DNA from: Myxococcales bacterium
GTDB lineage: Bacteria; Myxococcota_A; Polyangia; Polyangiales; Ga0077539
DNA length: 64,000 nt
Direction of reading: 5' to 3'
NCBI GenBank assembly: GCA_013298625.1
Contig: JAAFIF010000030.1
Location: 23,150 to 87,149 of the forward strand
Shown: positions 1 through 8,560 of the stretch, piece after piece
Layout: every line of letters starts with the position of its first letter
Position numbering within the stretch: the stretch's first letter is position 1
The notes under the pieces: generated by a model
The model's input: the letters and a program-made list of their open reading frames with translations, nothing else
Told to the model about the DNA's origin: nothing
The model's database searches: none
Made by a program: the position numbers and the translations under genes

Positions 1-729
1 AATGTAGCAGTACCCCTCGTCGCCCCAGTCCGTCCCCCACGAGTTGCGGACGATGAAGACCCGGTCTTGATCGGAGTAGCCGACGGCCAACATCGCGTGG
101 CCTCCGTGCGATTCGCGCGAGGACTCGCGGGGCGAAGGCAGCGGTACCAGCCCGGGCTTTCGGTGCTTGTCGAACGAGCGAAACAGAGAGATCCCGAAGA
201 TGATCGGGTAGCCCTCGGCGAGCGCGGACTTCCACGCGTCGAGCTGCGTGGGGACCAGCGCCGTGTCCTCGATGAGAAACTGCGAGGCCTCTTGGTAGGC
301 CTCGTCGTTGGGCTGCTCGTTGACGAGCTCTTCGTCGAAGGGCCAGGTCTCTTCCGAGCACGCGCCGTGCTCTTTCAAGCTCTCGATGAGCGAGCCGATG
401 ACCGAGCCTTCGTCTTCGTTCTCGCAGCCGTCGACGGCGCGGCCGTTGTAGTAGATAAAAAGGCGGCTTACGTCGTAAGCCTCTTCGCCGAGGTGGCGCT
501 TGACCAGGTACTCGTAGGCGCCAGCGACGGCGTTGGCCGCGCACGAGTTGGTGCCCTCTTGGTTCTCGACCTCGGTGAGGTACTCGCGAAGGTCGACGCG
601 GCGCGGGAGGCGCGTCTGCGCGCTGGCGGCGGCGCCGGTCCACATCTTCGTTCCAGGACGGGGGGCGGCGTAGCGGTAGCCAGAGACCTTGCGGCTCGAT
701 CCGTCGGCGCGGTTGATCAAAAAGCCCAT
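1..729 (-). CDS. Papain-like (C1 family) cysteine peptidase, C-terminus cut by window edge
   Basis: Thiol endopeptidase of the papain fold. 243 residues are visible and the 3' end lies beyond base 1. The catalytic triad can be read: Cys63 in QEGTNSCAANA, His211 in SHGGHAMLAVGY, and Asn229 in VRNSWGTDWGDEGYCY. The nucleophile motif is the bacterial SCxANA form, not the plant/animal CGSCWAF. No signal peptide and no obvious inhibitory propeptide precede it, since the catalytic domain begins about residue 40, so a cytosolic or non-classically exported enzyme is possible. The ATG at 729 is supported by an AGGAGG about 10 bases upstream (740-745). Family is certain; substrate is unknown. Confidence 0.9.
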   Translation of the reverse strand, partial: MGFLINRADGSSRKVSGYRYAAPRPGTKMWTGAAASAQTRLPRRVDLREYLTEVENQEGTNSCAANAVAGAYEYLVKRHLGEEAYDVSRLFIYYNGRAVDGCENEDEGSVIGSLIESLKEHGACSEETWPFDEELVNEQPNDEAYQEASQFLIEDTALVPTQLDAWKSALAEGYPIIFGISLFRSFDKHRKPGLVPLPSPRESSRESHGGHAMLAVGYSDQDRVFIVRNSWGTDWGDEGYCYI

Positions 730-856
730 CGCGAGTGTGTCCTCCTGCGCGCGAACGAGCGCTGGCGTGCGCTCGATTTCGTGTGCGCACGAGAGGGTAC
801 CCGCGCCGCGCTCTGACAGTGAGCGCGAACCGTCGAAACCAGGACCGTGCGCAGCG

Positions 857-1822
857 TCAGTACGCCGCGGTCGGGTTCGCCTGAACGCTCACATTGACGT
901 GCACTTGGATCGGCTGCGTGACGACCGGCTGCACCATCACCGGCTGCGGCGTGGGATAGATCACGGGCTGCGTGTACGCGTTGACCCGCACGGGCCGCAG
1001 GACCGGCTCGGGGTAGACGACCACGGGCTGCACGTACGGCTGCGGATACACTACGGGCTGCACGTACGGCTGCGGATAGACCACAGGCTGCACGTACGGC
1101 TGCACCACGGGCTGCACCGGCGCGGGCTCGTCCCACCCGAGGTCGTGCGGCGCTTCGAACACGTGCGCGCCGAGCCGAGCGACGGCGATTTGCACAGACG
1201 CCTCGAAGTTGGCTTCGAGCTCGCCGAGCACCTGCGCGAGGTGCGATTGCAGACGACCGCGCTCGCTCTGCTGTGCCTGCCACTCGATGTTCGCCGGAAG
1301 TCCCTGCGGAATGCCCTCGTACGGCTCTTGGATCCGAATGATCTCTTCCCGCGTCAGCCCGCTCGAGAGCGACCAATCCACGAGCGGCCCCGTCGAGAGG
1401 TCCGCGAAGCGAACGAAATTGTTGCTCTGCGCGACACGGTCGACCAGCGGACGGTGCCCCGAGAGCGACAGCAAATTCGCGACGGCGCAGAGCCTTCCGC
1501 TCGGATCGACGAAGATGTTCAGCCTGCCGGGCTGCACGCGATTGGTGGGAAACATCCCCGCCTGCGAGTACGCCGCCAGCCTGGCGATCTGCGTCCTGCG
1601 CTGCCCGGCCAGGTAGTTGCGCCACGCCATCGCCGTCGTTTGCACGGGCCGCCACTGGCGCGGCGCGGCGCGGTAGCTCGGCTGCGCGACGATGTCGTCG
1701 ACGCGAACCATCACCGGGGCGGCGGCGCCCTGAACAACCTGGGCATCCGCGTGGCGCGCAGCGATCGAGACAGTGATCGCGACGACGCCGACGAGGGCTC
1801 TGCGAACGGACCAACGCTTCAT
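857..1822 (-). CDS. Secreted protein with Pro/Gln/Val/Tyr-rich repeat tail
   Basis: 321-residue protein of unknown function. I chose the ATG at 1822 because it opens a clean signal peptide (MKRWSVRRALVGVVAIT... cleaved near ADAQ, about residue 27); a longer in-frame start at 1969 would bury it. The middle (about residues 30-230) has no motif I recognise. The last about 90 residues are low-complexity, built from repeats such as VQPVVYPQPY, and probably form an extended, surface-exposed or polymer-binding tail. It lies 127 bases upstream of the peptidase on the same strand, so the two could be co-transcribed. Export is well supported, function is not. Confidence 0.7.
   Translation of the reverse strand: MKRWSVRRALVGVVAITVSIAARHADAQVVQGAAAPVMVRVDDIVAQPSYRAAPRQWRPVQTTAMAWRNYLAGQRRTQIARLAAYSQAGMFPTNRVQPGRLNIFVDPSGRLCAVANLLSLSGHRPLVDRVAQSNNFVRFADLSTGPLVDWSLSSGLTREEIIRIQEPYEGIPQGLPANIEWQAQQSERGRLQSHLAQVLGELEANFEASVQIAVARLGAHVFEAPHDLGWDEPAPVQPVVQPYVQPVVYPQPYVQPVVYPQPYVQPVVVYPEPVLRPVRVNAYTQPVIYPTPQPVMVQPVVTQPIQVHVNVSVQANPTAAY
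1021..1103 (-). repeat. 30-bp tandem repeat inside the secreted protein gene
   Basis: Two near-identical 30-bp units (1021-1050, 1051-1080) and a partial third (1081-1103), each containing GGCTGCACGTACGGCTGC. They encode a ten-residue PQPYVQPVVY-type unit on the minus strand. The DNA identity suggests recent unit duplication by slippage, so copy number may vary between strains. Confidence 0.85.
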
Positions 1823-1972
1823 GGGTTTGGGACCTTTGGGCTCTCTCGAAGCGCCCGCGGGAGGTGCGGGGCTCTTCGCTGCGACGGGCCACGCAGCAGA
1901 AAGATCTTCGTGATCTTCGGCGCGTGCGAGGTCGAGAACGCCCAGCCCCCCTGAGCGCTTACACCGCAATCG

Positions 1973-2620
1973 TCACGAGACGCGGGCGGACCACGCGAGC
2001 AACACCGTGCTCGCGTAGTAGAGCGGCAATCCCCAGAGACGATTGACGAACGCGGGCTTCACGAAGCGGTCGCGCGCCACCGAGAGGTCCGAGAGGTAGA
2101 AGAGCACGGCTCCGGCGGGGACGATCCACTGCGCGCCGTGGCCGAAGGCGCCGAACGCGATCGCGACCATCACCGAGATGGCCGTGCAATACGCGAGGAC
2201 GGGCAGCTTCATGGGCTTCTCGACGTGCGGCAGCAGCCAGCGGATCACCGCCGCGCCGACCGCCGCGAGGACGAAGAGCGCGCTCGGCAGCCACCCGCGG
2301 GCGAGCCCGAGCGACGCAAACGCGACGGCGAGCGCGACGTGCCCGAGCAGAAAGCTCACGAGCCCGCCCAAGAACGCGGGCGTCGCGCGCGAGAGCAACA
2401 GGACGTCTCCGACCGCGCAGAACGCGAGCGCGCCCAGGACGACCTTGGCGTACAGCGAGGCGCCCGCGCTCACGAACCACGCGATCGCCAGAAACGACGC
2501 GCTGGCCATGACCTTCGTGATCGCCGCGAGGGCCTTCTGTCCCTGGTGCTCGCTGGCGATGTGCAGCGCGACGAAGATCGCGCACAGCACGGTGGCTGCC
2601 CACGGGAGCATCGCGGTCAC
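1973..2620 (-). CDS. YhhN/TMEM86 family membrane protein (lysoplasmalogenase-like)
   Basis: 215-residue polytopic membrane protein with about seven to eight hydrophobic segments. Family marks visible are GDVLLL (residues 70-75), FLLGH (91-95), and FYLSDL...GLPLYY near the C-terminus. Characterised relatives (TMEM86B, some bacterial homologues) hydrolyse the vinyl-ether bond of lysoplasmalogen; whether this one is active on ether lipids is inference, though myxobacteria are known to make ether lipids. The GTG start at 2620 overlaps the stop of the preceding gene (GTGA), implying translational coupling. An ATG at 2611 is the alternative. Confidence 0.8.
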   Translation of the reverse strand: MTAMLPWAATVLCAIFVALHIASEHQGQKALAAITKVMASASFLAIAWFVSAGASLYAKVVLGALAFCAVGDVLLLSRATPAFLGGLVSFLLGHVALAVAFASLGLARGWLPSALFVLAAVGAAVIRWLLPHVEKPMKLPVLAYCTAISVMVAIAFGAFGHGAQWIVPAGAVLFYLSDLSVARDRFVKPAFVNRLWGLPLYYASTVLLAWSARVS

Positions 2621-2928
2621 GTCTTCACCGCCGGGCGCGCGGGCGCGTTCTCTTGGCGCTCGTGGTCGTGCTCGTGGTCGTGATCGTGATCGTGCGGATG
2701 GTCGTGGGCCTTGCCCGCGCGCTTGAGCTGAACCTCGACGTTTTCGCCCAGCGCTCCGAGCGGAACGCCGAGGATTTCTTCAGCCATCTCTTTGAGGTCC
2801 TGGCGATGCTCGTGGGGCATCTCGTCCTCGGGAACCTCGACGTCGAGCGTGAGCGTCGTGCGCCCCGTCTGTCGATCGAAGCGGTAGCGCATGGTGACTC
2901 GGCGCTCGTCGGATCGTGCTTGTTTCAT
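2617..2928 (-). CDS. Small protein with His/Asp-rich C-terminal tail
   Basis: 103 residues of unknown function. The N-terminal about 70 residues look folded (a short beta-rich stretch RYRFDRQTGRTTLTLDVEV, then helices DLKEMAEEILGV). Residues about 75-92 alternate His with Asp/Glu (HDHPHDHDHDHEHDH), a pattern typical of metal-loading tails in Zn/Ni/Co handling proteins. ATG at 2928 has GAGGT seven bases upstream. It sits 12 bases after the unknown gene at 2941-3540 and overlaps the YhhN gene by GTGA, forming a three-gene operon. Metal binding is inferred from composition only. Confidence 0.7.
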   Translation of the reverse strand: MKQARSDERRVTMRYRFDRQTGRTTLTLDVEVPEDEMPHEHRQDLKEMAEEILGVPLGALGENVEVQLKRAGKAHDHPHDHDHDHEHDHERQENAPARPAVKT

Positions 2929-2940
2929 CGTCGGGACCTC

Positions 2941-3540
2941 TCAAGCTTTGACGACCAGGGTCACTTCGTAGTTTCCGCCGGGGTCTCCCTGCTCTTTGAC
3001 CCACTCGACCTGGCCGAGCTGCTTGGCGCGCTGCTCGAGCGCCTCGCGATACACCTTGTTGAGGGCGGTCTGCAGCTGCTCGCGCAGGCTGGGCTCGGCG
3101 CCGAGCAGCTTCGCGACGGCGGCCCGCGTGAGCGCGTCTTCTTCGGCCTTCGTCGCGCGCTTGAGCTGGTCGCTCAGGCCCTCGTCGAGCTGCTTGTCGA
3201 TCTCTTCGTCGCTGGTGTCCTTGTCGAACCCGCGGCGCTCGGAGACCGTCACGGTCTTCTTCTCGACCGCGCGAAGGACCACTTTGGTCCCGTCGGGCTC
3301 GAGCTGCGCGACGACGCCGTCGATGTTCTTCGTGAGCGAGCCGTCCTCTCGCTTGCTCCATCCGTCCGCTTCGAGCACGCGACGCAGGATGTCCCGCATC
3401 TGGTCCTCTGGAAGCACTGGCAAGAGCTTCACGTCCACGTGGATCTCGTCCTGAGCGCTCACGTCTTGCGAGCGATCTTTGCTTCGGACGATTCGGCCGA
3501 GTCCCTCCCAGCCGAGTTCGAGGTTCATTCCGCAGGGCAT
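2941..3540 (-). CDS. Conserved-looking hypothetical protein, first gene of a three-gene unit
   Basis: I do not recognise this protein. It is soluble, has no signal peptide or membrane segment, and is about 199 residues. The first half is mixed alpha/beta (IHVDVKLLPVLPEDQMRDIL...); the second half is charged and helical (residues about 105-175), ending in a short strand (YEVTLVVKA). The start is uncertain: ATG at 3540 and ATG at 3528 are both possible and neither has a strong Shine-Dalgarno. It is divergent from recX across about 100 bases that must hold both promoters. Codon usage matches its neighbours. Confidence 0.6.
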   Translation of the reverse strand: MPCGMNLELGWEGLGRIVRSKDRSQDVSAQDEIHVDVKLLPVLPEDQMRDILRRVLEADGWSKREDGSLTKNIDGVVAQLEPDGTKVVLRAVEKKTVTVSERRGFDKDTSDEEIDKQLDEGLSDQLKRATKAEEDALTRAAVAKLLGAEPSLREQLQTALNKVYREALEQRAKQLGQVEWVKEQGDPGGNYEVTLVVKA

Positions 3541-3640
3541 CGGTGGTGCTCTAGCGCTACCACCTTTGCCGCTCGCTCGCACGGCGCGCGGGCTTCTGTG
3601 GCGTTCGCACACGCGATGCGCTACGCCGAGGCCGCTCGAG

Positions 3641-4156
3641 ATGGCCGACGACGACGGGTACAGGCGCGTTTATTCGCGCGCGCTCTCGATGCTCGCCGCG
3701 CGCGCGCGGCTCGCCAAAGACCTGCGCAAGAAGCTGCTCGACAAGGGCGAAGAGGCTGCGATCATCGACAGGGTGATCGCGCGGCTCATCGAGCAGAAGT
3801 TTCTCGACGACCGCGCGTACGCCGCGGCCAAGGCGCGCTCGTCCGTGGCCAAGGGCCGCTCGTCGCGCCGCGCCGCGATGGAGCTCGCCCACAAAGGAAT
3901 CGACCGCTCGACGGCCGCGGTCGTCGTCGCGGAGGCCCTCGATGAGCGCGGCGAAGACGAAAAGGCCCTGTGCGAGCGCGCCGCACGAAAGAAGCTCCGC
4001 TCGCTCTCGCGCGAAGAGCCCGCGGACCGTCGCCGAAAGCTCTGGGCGTTTCTCGCGCGACAGGGCTTTTCGGGAGACGCCGTCCGCAAGGCGCTCGCGG
4101 TCGTCCTCGACGCGCCAGCGCCCGACGACGAGACGACCGACGCGCTCGACGAGTAA
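3641..4156 (+). CDS. recX: RecX family regulatory protein
   Basis: 171-residue, all-helical RecX-type protein, which in characterised bacteria caps or disassembles RecA filaments and limits RecA ATPase and coprotease activity. Repeated three-helix units are visible: YSRALSMLAARARLAKDLRKKL, then VIARLIEQKFLDDRAYAAAKARS, with the family's L-D-D-x-x-[YF]A pattern, and a C-terminal WAFLARQGFSGDAVRKAL unit. The start at 3641 (MADDDGYRRVYSRAL) begins where the family normally begins; upstream frame extension is GC shadow. recA is not adjacent here, which is common when recX stands alone. Confidence 0.88.
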   Translation: MADDDGYRRVYSRALSMLAARARLAKDLRKKLLDKGEEAAIIDRVIARLIEQKFLDDRAYAAAKARSSVAKGRSSRRAAMELAHKGIDRSTAAVVVAEALDERGEDEKALCERAARKKLRSLSREEPADRRRKLWAFLARQGFSGDAVRKALAVVLDAPAPDDETTDALDE

Positions 4157-4221
4157 TCCCCACTGCGGTCGCGCTGCGGGTTTGTGCGACGCCCCGTGAA
4201 TCGTGTACGCACTCGGTCGTC

Positions 4222-5592
4222 GTGAGTGAACCGAGCCCGTGGGCCGTCGAGCGCGTCGGCGTCGTCGTCGCAGATCGCTATCGCATCGAGCGCTTGCTCG
4301 GCGAGGGAGCGATGGGCGCCGTCTTCGCCGCGCGCCACACCAAGCTCGGCCGCATGGTGGCGATCAAGCTCATGCCGCCCGAGGACAAGCACGAGGCCGA
4401 AGCCGCGCGCCGGTTCGAGCAAGAGGCGGTCGCAGCCGCGTCCGTCGCGCGCAAGGGCGTCGTCGAGGTCCTCGATTTCGGCGTCGATCCCCACGTCGGC
4501 GCGTACATCGTGATGGAGCTGCTCGAAGGCGAGTCGCTCGAGGCCCGCATTCGCCGAGAGAAGACGCTCTCTCCCACGATCACCATCGCGCTGCTCGCGC
4601 CGGTGCTCGACGCGCTCTCGTCGGTGCACGCGCGATCGATCGTTCACCGAGACTTGAAGCCGGCCAACCTCTTCGTCTCGCGCAACGAAGACGGCGAAGA
4701 GGTCGTGAAGATCTTGGACTTCGGCGTCTCGCGGGTGCGCGAAGGGCGACGCGCCGCGACCACGGCCGCTGGCGTCGTGGTGGGCACTCCGCGGTTCATG
4801 GCCCCCGAGCAAGCGCGCGGCGTGGCCGACCTCGACGCGCGCGCGGACCTCTACGCGGTCGGCGCCATCGCGTACGCCTGCCTCACGGGACGGCCGCCGT
4901 ACGCGGACCTCGGATACGTTGATGTCATCGCCGCGATCTTGTCGGGGCCGCCGACGCCGCTCACGCAGCTCGTGGCTGGGGTTCCGCCGTCGCTCGTCGC
5001 GGTGATCGATCGCGCGATGGCGCGCGAGCGTGACGCCCGCTTCGCCAACGCCGCAGAGATGCGCGCTGCCCTGCTGGTGGCCGCATATTCGCCGTCCAAA
5101 CCTCCGCCCGAAGCGTCGTCGACCGTCGCCGCGCGCCCGAGCGCCACCGTCGATGCGCCGTACACGATCGCAGAGATCCCCGTCGGACCCACGCGATCGA
5201 GCGCTCCCTCGCCGTCGCCGACCGCTGGATTGCCTCCGACCAACCCCGGCAGCGCGATGCCCGAGGACCCCAAGGCGCCCCTGCTCGCGCACCTCGCGCT
5301 CCCGCCGATGGGCGCTGCGCCGATCGCCGCGCCGCAGCCCTCGCCGTTCGCGTTTGCTCCTGCGCCCGCTGCGATGCAGGTCAGCGCCCAGCAGCCTGCG
5401 CCGCCGGCGGTCGCCGTGCACGCGCGTCCCGCGCCGTTGCCCGTCAAGAAGGGCGGGCGAGGCTGGCTCGTCGCCCTCGCGCTCGCGGTCTCGCTCTTCG
5501 TCGGAGTCGCCGCGTTCGCGATCTGGTACTTCGTCATCGACGACGACGCTGAGGTGTCTTCGCTGGCGTTTTCGCAGGCGAATCGCGGGTAG
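4222..5592 (+). CDS. Membrane-anchored Hanks-type Ser/Thr protein kinase
   Basis: 456 residues. Kinase domain about residues 13-290 with glycine loop LGEGAMGAVFAAR, VAIKL lysine, catalytic loop HRDLKPANLF, ILDFGVSR (DFG) and GTPRFMAPEQ (P+1/APE). A Pro/Ala/Ser-rich linker of about 120 residues follows, then one transmembrane helix (about 414-438) and only about 18 residues beyond. The catalytic domain is therefore cytoplasmic and the outside part is too short to be a sensor. Start is a GTG at 4222; the frame continues upstream as shadow inside recX. The last 59 bases overlap the convergent LysR gene. Confidence 0.9.
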   Translation: MSEPSPWAVERVGVVVADRYRIERLLGEGAMGAVFAARHTKLGRMVAIKLMPPEDKHEAEAARRFEQEAVAAASVARKGVVEVLDFGVDPHVGAYIVMELLEGESLEARIRREKTLSPTITIALLAPVLDALSSVHARSIVHRDLKPANLFVSRNEDGEEVVKILDFGVSRVREGRRAATTAAGVVVGTPRFMAPEQARGVADLDARADLYAVGAIAYACLTGRPPYADLGYVDVIAAILSGPPTPLTQLVAGVPPSLVAVIDRAMARERDARFANAAEMRAALLVAAYSPSKPPPEASSTVAARPSATVDAPYTIAEIPVGPTRSSAPSPSPTAGLPPTNPGSAMPEDPKAPLLAHLALPPMGAAPIAAPQPSPFAFAPAPAAMQVSAQQPAPPAVAVHARPAPLPVKKGGRGWLVALALAVSLFVGVAAFAIWYFVIDDDAEVSSLAFSQANRG

Positions 5593-6493
5593 CTCGCAGC
5601 CCGGCGACCGTCGCGCGCAGCCACTGGTGCGCGGGGTCCGCGTCGAGCGACTTCGACCACAGCGCCACGACCTTCGCGTCGGGGAGCGCGATCGGCGGCT
5701 CGAACACCTGCAGATCGAGCATCGCGCGCGCCCGCTCGGCCACGCTGCGGGTGAGGGTGCACACGAGGTCCGAGTGCGCGACGGCCAGCGCCGCCGACGA
5801 GAAGTGCTGCACGCGCAGCGCCACCGTGCGCGCGAGATCGCGCGCGGCCAGCGCCCGGTCCACGACGCCGTCGCGCTTGGACTCCAAGCTCACCAGCACG
5901 TGGCCGAGCGAGAGGTACGCATCGAGCGAGAGCTTCTTGCGCAGCGCGGGGTGCCCTTCGCGCGCGATCACGCAGAAGGGGTCCGATCCGAGCGAGCGTT
6001 GGCAGAGCCCTGCCATCGGCGCGGCCATGTTGGCTGCGACCAGCGCGAGATCGACGTCACCAGCGGTCACCTCGGCGAGCGAGCGAGGGCCGAAGCGAAG
6101 CACCTCGAGCCGAACGTTCGGCGCGCCTGCGCTGAGAACCGCCAGCAAATCCGGCAGCGCCGTGAACTCGAAGAAGTCGAACGTCGCGATGCGAAACGTG
6201 CGCTCCGCCGTCGTTGGGTCGAACGGCGCGCGCGGCCGAAGGCTGTTTGTCAGCTGGCCGAGCAGCGACGGAACTCGCTCTGCGAGCAGCTTCGCGCGGG
6301 GCGTGAGCACCCACGCTCGACCCGCGTTGACGAGCAGCCGGTCGCCGAGCGCCTCGCGCAGCCGCGCGAGCGAGTGGCTCATCGCCGACTGGGTCACGCC
6401 CGCCCTTCGCGCCGCGCCGGTCACGCTCTTCTCGTCGAGCAACAGGACCAACGCGGGCAAGAGGTTGAGGTTGATGGCATCAACGCTGTTCAT
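5534..6493 (-). CDS. LysR family transcriptional regulator
   Basis: 319 residues. N-terminal winged HTH (about 7-66: LLPALVLLLDEKSVTGAARRAGVTQSAMSHSLARLREALGD in segments) typical of LysR, followed by a periplasmic-binding-protein-like effector domain (about 90-300) opening with RTFRIATFDFFEF. The ATG at 6493 was chosen because the HTH begins immediately after it. It is divergent from the reductase gene at 6553, the usual arrangement in which a LysR protein controls the neighbour and itself. Its 3' end runs 59 bases into the convergent kinase gene; the shared tail encodes a basic, probably disordered KTPAKTPQRRRR. Confidence 0.9.
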   Translation of the reverse strand: MNSVDAINLNLLPALVLLLDEKSVTGAARRAGVTQSAMSHSLARLREALGDRLLVNAGRAWVLTPRAKLLAERVPSLLGQLTNSLRPRAPFDPTTAERTFRIATFDFFEFTALPDLLAVLSAGAPNVRLEVLRFGPRSLAEVTAGDVDLALVAANMAAPMAGLCQRSLGSDPFCVIAREGHPALRKKLSLDAYLSLGHVLVSLESKRDGVVDRALAARDLARTVALRVQHFSSAALAVAHSDLVCTLTRSVAERARAMLDLQVFEPPIALPDAKVVALWSKSLDADPAHQWLRATVAGLRATRDSPAKTPAKTPQRRRR

Positions 6494-6525
6494 GACATCT
6501 ATGAGTACAGCACCCGTTTGTTCAT
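6490..6525. promoter_or_regulatory. Possible LysR operator with repeated TCAT/ATGA half-sites
   Basis: The 59-base gap between the LysR and reductase genes contains TCAT (6490-6493), ATGA (6501-6504) and TCAT (6522-6525). These give two overlapping weak dyads, one across the LysR start codon. Position fits a LysR autoregulatory site, but the half-sites are short and one includes the start codon itself, so this is a weak prediction. Confidence 0.25.
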
Positions 6526-6552
6526 GGGCGCTCGCGCCGCATGCTGGGCTCC

Positions 6553-7602
6553 ATGAACGACGGCGAAGTTCTCGTGACGGGCGCAAATGGCTTCATCGGA
6601 CGCTGGCTCTTGTGCGAGCTGACGGGGCGAGGGCGCTCCGTGGTGGCGATGGTCCGGCGCGCGGCCGAGCGCGAGGCAGAGCTGCGCTCGTTTGTCAGCG
6701 CGCACGGCGGAGACGCTCGGCTGCTGCGCGTGGTCGAGGGCGAGATCGAGCGGCCCGGACTCGGACTGACCGCGCCCCTCACGGGCGTTCGGGCGGTCTA
6801 TCACCTCGCGGCGCGGTTCGAGTTCGGCGCGGGCGTCGAGCAGGCGCGGGCGGCCAACGTGCAGGGGCTGCTCGAGGTCGCGCGGTGGGCGAGCGAGCAG
6901 CGGTCGTTGCAGCGCTTCGTGCTGCTCGGCGGCTATCGAATGACTCGGCCCGAGCCTGCGATGCGGGCGTTCGAGCGACCGATCAGCGATCGAGCGCGCG
7001 CAGCGATCTACCGCGGACGCGGCGCGTACGAGGTGTCCAAGCACGAAGGATATTGGGCGTTTCGACGCTTCGCTGCTGAGCGCGGGCTGCGCTGGACCGC
7101 GGTGCACCCCTCGACGGTGATCGGAGACTCGCGCACGGGAGAGACCACGCAGCGCACCGGGCTCACGGCGACCGTGGCGATGCTGCACCGGGGACGAATG
7201 CCGGCGATGGTGGGCGGGGCGAAGACGTTTGTTCCGGTGGTGACCGTGGATCATCTGGCGCGGGTGCTCGCGACGGTGATCGACAACGAGCGGACCGTTG
7301 GACAAGACCTCACGGTGCTCGATCAGCGAACGCCCATGCTTCCCGAGCTCGTCGCGATGCTGGCGCAGCACTGCGGCGTGCGCGCGCCGAAGTTCTCGCT
7401 CCCCGTGTCGCTCGTGGCGGCGCTGCCGCAGTGGCTCTCGGGGATCGACCGAGAGAGCCTCGCGTTCATCACCGACGACCAGTACGACACGAGCGAAGCC
7501 GACGAGCACGCGCGCGCGATGGGCATCGAGCATCCGCCGCTCGAGCAGAGCGTCGAGCGCTGGTGCCGCTACCTGATCGCGCAGCGATTTCTCAGCGCAT
7601 AG
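6553..7602 (+). CDS. NAD(P)-dependent extended-SDR reductase/epimerase
   Basis: 349 residues from ATG 6553 (ATG 6541 is also possible). Rossmann dinucleotide motif VTGANGFIG near the N-terminus, an RR pair in AMVRRAAE suggesting NADP preference, HLAARFEFG after strand 4, and the catalytic YEVSKHE (Tyr-x3-Lys). Overall similar to dihydroflavonol-4-reductase/3-beta-HSD-like extended SDRs. Substrate cannot be read from sequence. It is divergent from the LysR regulator that probably controls it, and its last 11 bases overlap the convergent hydrolase gene. Confidence 0.85.
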   Translation: MNDGEVLVTGANGFIGRWLLCELTGRGRSVVAMVRRAAEREAELRSFVSAHGGDARLLRVVEGEIERPGLGLTAPLTGVRAVYHLAARFEFGAGVEQARAANVQGLLEVARWASEQRSLQRFVLLGGYRMTRPEPAMRAFERPISDRARAAIYRGRGAYEVSKHEGYWAFRRFAAERGLRWTAVHPSTVIGDSRTGETTQRTGLTATVAMLHRGRMPAMVGGAKTFVPVVTVDHLARVLATVIDNERTVGQDLTVLDQRTPMLPELVAMLAQHCGVRAPKFSLPVSLVAALPQWLSGIDRESLAFITDDQYDTSEADEHARAMGIEHPPLEQSVERWCRYLIAQRFLSA

Positions 7603-8560
7603 CGGGCGCTGGCAGCTCGGCGCACACGCGCTGCGACGCGCCCGACACAGGCCGGCTCTCGATGAACGCGCGCACTTGATCGACGTACAGCGAGCCTGCT
7701 TGCGGCGGCATGCACGGCTGGTCGTCCTGGTTCGCGCACGAAGCGTGACCGTGGTCTGCGCCAGCGATCAGCACGAGCGACGAGCGGTTGGCCACCGGCT
7801 CGCGGCAGATGGTCTCCCAGAGCTCTCGGCCGTACTTCGTCTGCACGAAATCGTCAGCGGTCCCGTGCACGATGAGCACACCGCGCGCTGCGCGCTGTGA
7901 TGCCAGGCGGATCTTGCTCTTGTTGTCGAAGCGGTTGGTCATCAAGAACGATGACGGGATGACCAGGCTCGAGTCCGCGGCGAGCGCCATCACGCTGGTG
8001 AACGTCGCCTCGAGGATGAGCCCTGCGCTGAGCGACTCCCACGCCAGCTGCGTGGCCGCCGCGCCGCCGAGCGAGTAGCCGTAATGAAAGATTCGCGTCG
8101 TGTCGACGCCCGAGGCGGTCGAGTGCAGGTAGTGAAACGCGGCGCGCGCAGAGCGATAGACGCCCTCTTCGCTGGGCGATCCGGGGGTGCGGCCGTAGCC
8201 TGGGTAGTCGTAGACGAGGACGTTGACGCCGAGGTTGAAGAGCGTCGCGACGCGAGAGAGATAGCCGTCGATGTTGCTCGCGTTGCCGTGGTGGTAGAGC
8301 ACCGTGGCGCGGGTGGCTGCGTCGGGGTGCCTGGCGAACGCGGCGAACACCTTGCTGCCGTCGGACGCGGTGAGCTCGAGGCGCTCGAGGCGATCCGCGG
8401 GGATCTTCTGCGCTTCGGGGAAGCCGTCCGGGTACGACGAGAGCGTGTACTGCTGGCCCTCGGGGATCCTCGTCGCGTTGAAGAAGAACGCGTCGAGCGA
8501 GATGCACGACGAGAGGGCGGTCGCGACGAGCGCGCACCACGCGATGCTCGAGCGCTTCAT
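7592..8560 (-). CDS. Alpha/beta hydrolase lipoprotein
   Basis: 322 residues. Signal peptide with lipobox ALSSC (Cys about 19) indicates a lipid-anchored envelope protein. The alpha/beta-hydrolase core has the oxyanion region YHHGNAS, VYDYPGYGRTPG, the nucleophile elbow GYSLGG, the acid in HGTADDFV and the catalytic His in AGADHGH. Closest type is the BAAT/abhydrolase-12 (YfhR/Bem46-like) serine hydrolases. The ATG at 8560 overlaps the stop of the upstream envelope gene (ATGA), so the two are coupled. Substrate unknown. Confidence 0.87.
   Translation of the reverse strand: MKRSSIAWCALVATALSSCISLDAFFFNATRIPEGQQYTLSSYPDGFPEAQKIPADRLERLELTASDGSKVFAAFARHPDAATRATVLYHHGNASNIDGYLSRVATLFNLGVNVLVYDYPGYGRTPGSPSEEGVYRSARAAFHYLHSTASGVDTTRIFHYGYSLGGAAATQLAWESLSAGLILEATFTSVMALAADSSLVIPSSFLMTNRFDNKSKIRLASQRAARGVLIVHGTADDFVQTKYGRELWETICREPVANRSSLVLIAGADHGHASCANQDDQPCMPPQAGSLYVDQVRAFIESRPVSGASQRVCAELPAPAMR
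7593..7611. terminator. Short hairpin at convergent junction
   Basis: CAGCGC (7593-7598) pairs with GCGCTG (7606-7611) around a seven-base loop. It spans the stop codons of both convergent genes (7592-7594 minus, 7600-7602 plus). There is no U tract, so factor-independent termination is uncertain. Confidence 0.35.
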
